Made by a program: the position numbers and the translations under genes. The notes beneath the pieces were generated by a model. The model ran no database searches, was not told the origin of the DNA, and saw only the letters and a list, made by a program, of their open reading frames with translations. Below are positions 60,497-61,282 of a stretch of 61,282 bases of DNA, one piece after another. Source of the stretch: Verrucomicrobiota bacterium (GTDB lineage: Bacteria > Verrucomicrobiota > Verrucomicrobiia > Limisphaerales > JACQFS01); NCBI GenBank assembly GCA_016199935.1, contig JACQFS010000044.1:1-61282 (forward strand), given 5' to 3'. Position 1 is the first letter of the stretch; each line of letters begins with the position of its first letter.

Positions 60497-61282
60497 TCAG
60501 TTGTTCTCCGCCAAGCCTTCCTTGTGCCCTAGATTCTTCACGGGCCGGAAAATTTCCAGCACCTCGGCGAGCAACTGCTGGTCAATCGGCTCGGCGGCCC
60601 ACTTGGCCCAGTTGCGGATGTTGTTTGGGTTCGCGCTGCCACTGACGGTCGTGGTGATGTCGGGATGCGCGAGGCTGAACTGGAGCGCGAGCTTCGCGAT
60701 GTCCACGCCCTGCTTCGCGCAGTGCGCAGCGGCGGCGCGGGCGGCGGCTTTCACGGACTCCGGCTCCTTGAGCCAGGCGGGCAGGGGAGCGTTCGTGAGC
60801 AGCCGCGCGCTGAACGGGCCGGCGTTCATCACGCCCACGCCCTTGGCCTTGAGATACGGCACGGCCTCGTCGGCGAACCGCGTGTTCTGGAGCGTGTATT
60901 GGTTGTAGCTCAACACGCAGTCCACGCTGGTCTGGTCGAGGATGAATTTGAAAATCTTCATCGGATAACCGCTGAAGCCGATGAAGCGCACCTTGCCCGA
61001 CTGCTGGATCTTCCGCAGCGCGGGAATGGTTTCATCCACGATCTGCTGCATCGGCACGAACTCAATGTCGTGGCAGAGAATGATGTCGAGGTGATCCGTG
61101 CCGAGCCGGTGCAGACTCACGTCCACACTCTCGGCAACGCGTTTCACCGAAAAGTCGAAGTGTTGCAGATCGTAGCGACCGAGCTTGGTGCAGAGCGTGT
61201 AGCTCTCGCGCGGCACGCCCTTGAGCGCGATGCCGAGCAGCACCTCGCTCATGCCGCGCCCGTAGAACGGCGAGGTATCAAT
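60497..61282 (-). CDS. Aldo/keto reductase (partial, 5' end outside window)
   Basis: The frame is open to the edge of the window. Upstream of the Met at 61252 it reads IDTSPFYGRG, which holds the catalytic D-x-S-x-x-Y of the family, so the true start lies beyond 61282. The C-terminal part has HRLGTDHLDIILCHD, GFSGYP, LSYNQYTL and HPDITTTVSGSANP, matching AKR (beta/alpha)8 barrels. It probably oxidises or reduces a sugar (L-fucose/galactose dehydrogenase-like), in line with the neighbours. It is followed 18 bp later by the nucleotidyltransferase gene. Confidence 0.88.
   Translation of the reverse strand: MDTSPFYGRGMSEVLLGIALKGVPRESYTLCTKLGRYDLQHFDFSVKRVAESVDVSLHRLGTDHLDIILCHDIEFVPMQQIVDETIPALRKIQQSGKVRFIGFSGYPMKIFKFILDQTSVDCVLSYNQYTLQNTRFADEAVPYLKAKGVGVMNAGPFSARLLTNAPLPAWLKEPESVKAAARAAAAHCAKQGVDIAKLALQFSLAHPDITTTVSGSANPNNIRNWAKWAAEPIDQQLLAEVLEIFRPVKNLGHKEGLAENN

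Overview
The window is about 61 kb of high-GC (about 65% by eye), gene-dense bacterial chromosome. It most resembles the Verrucomicrobiota (Pedosphaera/Limisphaerales-like). The clues are several Gfo/Idh/MocA oxidoreductases with export signals, a sulfatase, secreted PA14/TSP3 and autotransporter-like proteins, a eukaryote-type glutamine synthetase (GSII), lipid A genes, a MoxR-DUF58-VWA cluster, system II cytochrome c maturation, and many short palindromic repeats between genes. This placement is inference. No rRNA, tRNA, CRISPR, prophage or transposase gene was seen.

Layout. 1-2.8 kb: the end of an amidohydrolase, a convergent secreted sugar dehydrogenase, and a PlsC acyltransferase. 2.8-7.8 kb (minus): an envelope/redox operon (MocA-like oxidoreductase, EVE-like/HNH nuclease, BaiN/HI0933 flavoprotein, LpxB, Rex), into which the nuclease looks inserted. 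7.9-10.7 kb (plus): a secreted oxidoreductase, then PlsY-GpsA for phospholipid synthesis. 10.8-19.2 kb (minus): five tightly packed genes for secreted or membrane proteins of unknown role. 19.2-20.1 kb: a repeat-rich non-coding stretch with a regular 21-bp palindromic array and an octamer microsatellite. 20.1-26.8 kb: ThrH, then a nitrogen cluster (GSII, GlnK, AmtB) around a minimal kinase-like protein and a PP2C phosphatase. 27-31.9 kb: a surface repeat protein and an Mla-type lipid transport operon (MlaE, a degenerate MlaF, MlaD). 32-34.4 kb: a restriction-modification pair. 34.5-42.3 kb (minus): MoxR, DUF58, a lipoprotein, a BatA-type protein and a VWA membrane protein. 42.4-51.9 kb: K+ channel, Smr protein, TlpA-like thioredoxin, a double-length UxaA protein, a duplicated-domain lipoprotein, and ResB/CcsA. 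51.9-55.1 kb: a toxin-antitoxin pair, an ABC-F ATPase and a GreA/B-like factor. 55.1-61.3 kb (minus): an aldo/keto reductase, a nucleotidyltransferase, a sulfatase, an alcohol dehydrogenase, a MocA-like oxidoreductase and a broken amidohydrolase, which together suggest catabolism of (sulfated) sugars.

The most unusual items are: a family of roughly 67-81 bp palindromes, two copies of which are read in frame inside the UxaA-like gene; that gene's two halves, which appear to have split the conserved cysteines between them; an Mla ATPase with nearly every catalytic motif lost; a 127-residue protein that keeps the core kinase motifs and is paired with a PP2C phosphatase; and the 21-bp palindromic array, which reads as heptapeptides on both strands.
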